The notes under the pieces are model-generated. The model did no database searches and was not told the origin of the DNA. It was given only the letters and a program-made list of their open reading frames with translations. A DNA stretch of 7,759 bases, from the NCBI GenBank assembly GCA_030147645.1, contig JASBUY010000059.1, positions 1-7,759 on the forward strand, read 5' to 3'. This document shows positions 5,368 through 7,759 of the stretch, one piece after another. How positions within the stretch are numbered: position 1 is the first letter of the stretch; each line of letters starts with the position of its first letter. Source of the stretch: Aquabacter sp. GTDB taxonomy: Bacteria > Pseudomonadota > Alphaproteobacteria > Rhizobiales > Xanthobacteraceae. Both the position numbers and the translations under genes were made by a program.

Positions 5368-6224
5368 CCCACCGGGCCGAAACCGTTGGCGCCCCGACCC
5401 GTGCCCTGCCGGCCATCTCGCTGGTGAGCGCGGCGGACGACAGCGCCGCCGCCGATGCAGCGGTGGACCTCGCTCTCGCCCATGGCGCGAGCCTCCATGC
5501 CGCCTTCCTGGTGCCCTCCGCCCGGCTCGGGACGCTCGCCGAGGCCGAGGTGCGCTACGATCTCGTGGAGGCGGACCTGCGCGATGCGCTCCAGCGCACG
5601 CAGGCGGCGGCCGAGGCCTTCGCCCGCCGCGCGCGTGATGCCGGCATCCCGGTCGAGGTACTGGTGATCAGCAAGGAAGACCCGGTGTGCGAGGAGACGC
5701 TGACCGACGTCGTCCGGCTGAGCGATCTCGTCGTCCTGCCCCAGCCGCGCCCCGGCGTGCCGAGCGCGACGGATGATGCGCTGGACGTGCTCTTGACCGA
5801 GGCGGGACGCCCTTGCCTTGTCATTCCCGCCTCGGGCCAGACCCGCACCACCTTTCGCAGCGTGACGGTGGGCTGGGACGGCAGCGCGCCGGCAGCCCGC
5901 GCGCTGGCCGATTCCCTGCCTTTGCTCCAGCGGGCGGAATTGGTGGAGGTGGTGCGCATCACCCGCGATTTCGCGCCCGACGGACCGCGCGTCGCGGAGC
6001 GGGTGCGCGTCTATCTCGCCGCCCACGGCATCGATGCCCGGTGCCGCACGCTGGTGAGCAGCCTGCCCTATGCGGAGGCGGTGCTGTCCCACATCGCGGA
6101 CACGGGCTCCGACCTCCTGGTGATGGGCGCCTACGGCCATTCCCGCCTCCGCGAGGCCCTGGTGGGCGGCGCCAGCCGGGACATCCTGTCCGCCATGACC
6201 GTGCCGGTCCTGATGTCCCACTGA
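5361..6224 (+). CDS. Tandem-domain universal stress protein
   Basis: A 287-residue cytosolic protein with two UspA-like domains (about 15-157 and 164-287). The second has the nucleotide-binding pattern G256-x2-G259-x9-G269 (MGAYGHSRLREALVGG) followed by TVPVLMSH, and starts with SVTVGWDGS (167-175). In it Gly270 stands where Ser/Thr is usual, as is common in proteobacterial tandem Usp proteins. The first domain lacks the GxxG motif (LPQPRPGVPSAT) and is probably structural. Such proteins bind ATP or act as regulators of survival under starvation or low oxygen; the target is unknown. The ATG overlaps the last seven bases of the dehydrogenase gene (ATGCTGA), with GAAGG ten bases upstream, so translation is likely coupled. 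Dehydrogenase, Usp and cation ATPase genes often occur together in proteobacterial low-oxygen regulons, in line with the FNR/FixK box. Confidence 0.92.
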   Translation: MLTHRAETVGAPTRALPAISLVSAADDSAAADAAVDLALAHGASLHAAFLVPSARLGTLAEAEVRYDLVEADLRDALQRTQAAAEAFARRARDAGIPVEVLVISKEDPVCEETLTDVVRLSDLVVLPQPRPGVPSATDDALDVLLTEAGRPCLVIPASGQTRTTFRSVTVGWDGSAPAARALADSLPLLQRAELVEVVRITRDFAPDGPRVAERVRVYLAAHGIDARCRTLVSSLPYAEAVLSHIADTGSDLLVMGAYGHSRLREALVGGASRDILSAMTVPVLMSH

Positions 6225-6256
6225 AGGCTTGGACCCGCAGGCGCGACTGTCGCCAC

Positions 6257-6264
6257 GAGGAGGG
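6257..6264 (+). promoter_or_regulatory. Ribosome binding site of the P-type ATPase gene
   Basis: GAGGAGGG eight bases before the ATG at 6273. It fixes the start of the open frame that runs off the window end. Confidence 0.65.
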
Positions 6265-6272
6265 CTCCGTCC

Positions 6273-7759
6273 ATGCGCGCGGCACGTCCAGATGGTGACC
6301 TCCCCGGCCGGCCATGGCACGCGCTCGACACGCATTCCGCCCTGGCCGCGCTGGCGAGCGGGCCGCTCGGTCTGTCCCCGGCGCAGGCGCAGGCGCGCCT
6401 CGCGCAATACGGGCCGAACGCCTTGCCCGAACCGCCGCGCCGTAGCCTCCTGCTTATCACTCTCGGACAATTGCGCAGCCCGCTGATCGCGCTGCTGCTG
6501 GCCGCCGCCCTTGTCTCTGTGGGGATGGGCGATCACGAGGATGGGATTTTCATTCTCGCCGTCGTGGCGCTGAACACGCTGATCGGCGCGTCGCAGGAAT
6601 ACCGGGCTGAGGCGAACACCGCGGCGTTGCGCGGGCGCATTCGTACCGAGGCGCGGGTGCGCCGGGAGGGCGAGCTTCAGCGCATGGACAGCCGGAATTT
6701 GGTTCCCGGCGACATTGTGGTGCTGGAGGCGGGCGACCGTGTGCCCGCAGACCTGCGGCTCCTCCATGCGAGCCTCGCCCAGGCCGACGAAGCCATGCTG
6801 ACGGGCGAATCCCTGCCGGTGGACAAGGGGGAGTTGCACGCGCTTTCGGCGGACACCCGCCTCGCCGAGCGAACCAACATGCTGCATGCGGGCACGCTGC
6901 TCCAGCGCGGACGCGCCGAAGCGCTGGTGGTGACGACGGGCGCGCAGACCGAAATCGGCCAGATCGCCCGCGCCCTCGATGCGCCCTCCGGCGACCTGCC
7001 GCTGATCCGCCGCCTCGACCGCTTTTCCACGCTGCTCGGCGTGGTGGCGCTGGCCTTGGTGGGGCTGGTGGTGGCGCTCCAGCTCGCCAATGGCGTGGGG
7101 CTGCGGGAGACGGTGTTCTTTGCCATCGCGCTGGCGGTTTCGGTGATCCCCGAAGGGTTGCCCGTGGCCGTCACCGTGGCGCTCGCGGTCGCCACCAAGC
7201 GCATGGCGAAGCGCCATGTCATCGTGCGCCAACTGGCGGCGGTGGAGGGGCTGGGTGCCTGCACCGTCATCGCCACCGACAAGACCGGAACGCTGACCCT
7301 CAACCAGGTCACGGCGCGCCGCCTTTGGCTCCCGCAGGCAGGGATGATTGACCTCGCCGAAGCCGTGCCGCCGCCCGAGGCGGCCGCGCTCGTCCGCGCC
7401 GGCGCGCTCTGCAACGATGCGAGCCTCGACGCCAAGGGGGGCTCGGGAGATGCGGTCGATATCGCCTTCCTCGCTCTTGCCGTGCGCGCGGGCCTGGACC
7501 TGACCGGCCTGTCGGCGGGCGCGCGGCGCCTAGTGGACCTGCCGTTCGACGCGCGCCGCCGCTATGCCGCCGTGCTCACCCGCGCCGCTGACGGAGAGGC
7601 CGAACTCAGCGTGAAGGGCGCGGCGGAAGTCCTGCTTCCCTTGTGCGGCGATGCGGCACTGTCGGCGCGCGCCTTCGCCGCCGCCGAGGCGATGGCGGGG
7701 GACGGATACCGCGTGCTCGCGGTGGCGGCGCGCGTCCCTGCCGATGTGCCCGCCGCACA
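6273..7759 (+). CDS. P2-type cation-transporting ATPase (N-terminal 495 residues, cut by window end)
   Basis: The frame is open from the ATG to the last base (495 full codons). In order: cation-ATPase N-terminal domain (about 15-55, WHAL...YGPNALPEP); spans 1 and 2 (about 60-82 and 91-107); actuator domain with TGES (177-180); spans 3 and 4 (about 251-271 and 279-305), the latter with PEGLP (293-297); phosphorylation motif D336KTGT; then the nucleotide domain with GDAVD (392-396, in place of GDPTE/D) and KGA (448-450). PEGLP with this N-terminus places it with P2A Ca2+-type pumps and relatives (also Na+ or Mn2+), not heavy-metal P1B pumps, which have CPx. Spans 5-6, which set ion choice, and GDGVND lie beyond the window. 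It begins 48 bases after the universal stress protein gene with no terminator or promoter seen between, so it is probably the third gene of that operon. It sits in the inner membrane and exports or imports a cation at ATP cost. Confidence 0.93.
   Translation, partial: MRAARPDGDLPGRPWHALDTHSALAALASGPLGLSPAQAQARLAQYGPNALPEPPRRSLLLITLGQLRSPLIALLLAAALVSVGMGDHEDGIFILAVVALNTLIGASQEYRAEANTAALRGRIRTEARVRREGELQRMDSRNLVPGDIVVLEAGDRVPADLRLLHASLAQADEAMLTGESLPVDKGELHALSADTRLAERTNMLHAGTLLQRGRAEALVVTTGAQTEIGQIARALDAPSGDLPLIRRLDRFSTLLGVVALALVGLVVALQLANGVGLRETVFFAIALAVSVIPEGLPVAVTVALAVATKRMAKRHVIVRQLAAVEGLGACTVIATDKTGTLTLNQVTARRLWLPQAGMIDLAEAVPPPEAAALVRAGALCNDASLDAKGGSGDAVDIAFLALAVRAGLDLTGLSAGARRLVDLPFDARRRYAAVLTRAADGEAELSVKGAAEVLLPLCGDAALSARAFAAAEAMAGDGYRVLAVAARVPADVPAA

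Noticed and set aside
5310..7232. 640-codon open frame on the minus strand
   Set aside because: It runs opposite the universal stress protein and P-type ATPase, both with intact family motifs. Its product is low-complexity His/Arg/Gln/Gly-rich sequence typical of an antisense shadow.

Overview
The window is GC-rich, densely coding DNA that looks like an alphaproteobacterium, most likely a Hyphomicrobiales soil or plant-associated genus. A Xanthobacteraceae-type host is my guess from base composition, protein style and promoter types; no marker gene fixes the genus. It carries one clear minus-strand gene and seven plus-strand genes, the last cut off by the window end. I see no rRNA, tRNA, CRISPR array, insertion sequence or phage gene.

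Left part (1-2644): a minus-strand membrane protein of the CtaG/Caa3 cytochrome oxidase assembly type diverges from a plus-strand pair, a 67-residue unknown protein and an isochorismatase-family cysteine hydrolase. A YghA-type short-chain dehydrogenase follows. Each of these three transcription units is preceded by a match to the alphaproteobacterial general-stress sigma factor (EcfG/RpoE2/SigT) promoter, GGAAC-N16-(C/T/G)GTT. This is the most informative signal in the window: it implies a small general-stress island with a divergent stress promoter region.

Middle (2645-4150): an alpha/beta hydrolase resembling 2,6-dihydroxypseudooxynicotine hydrolase/FrsA stands alone. It has an AT-rich upstream region with an inverted repeat, and it ends in two consecutive hairpins.

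Right part (4147-7759): a zinc alcohol dehydrogenase of the CBADH (isopropanol dehydrogenase) type overlaps a tandem universal stress protein. A P2-type cation ATPase follows after a short gap and runs off the end. In front of the dehydrogenase is an FNR/FixK-type box (TTGA-N6-TCAA) exactly 41.5 bp from a predicted start site with a good -10 element. This suggests the trio is an oxygen-limitation operon.

Taken together, the window reads as two adjacent stress-response blocks, one under the general-stress sigma factor and one under an FNR/FixK regulator, with an orphan hydrolase between them. All regulation is inferred from DNA motifs. The individual protein families are known; the arrangement, the 67-residue protein and the hydrolase substrate are the undescribed parts.
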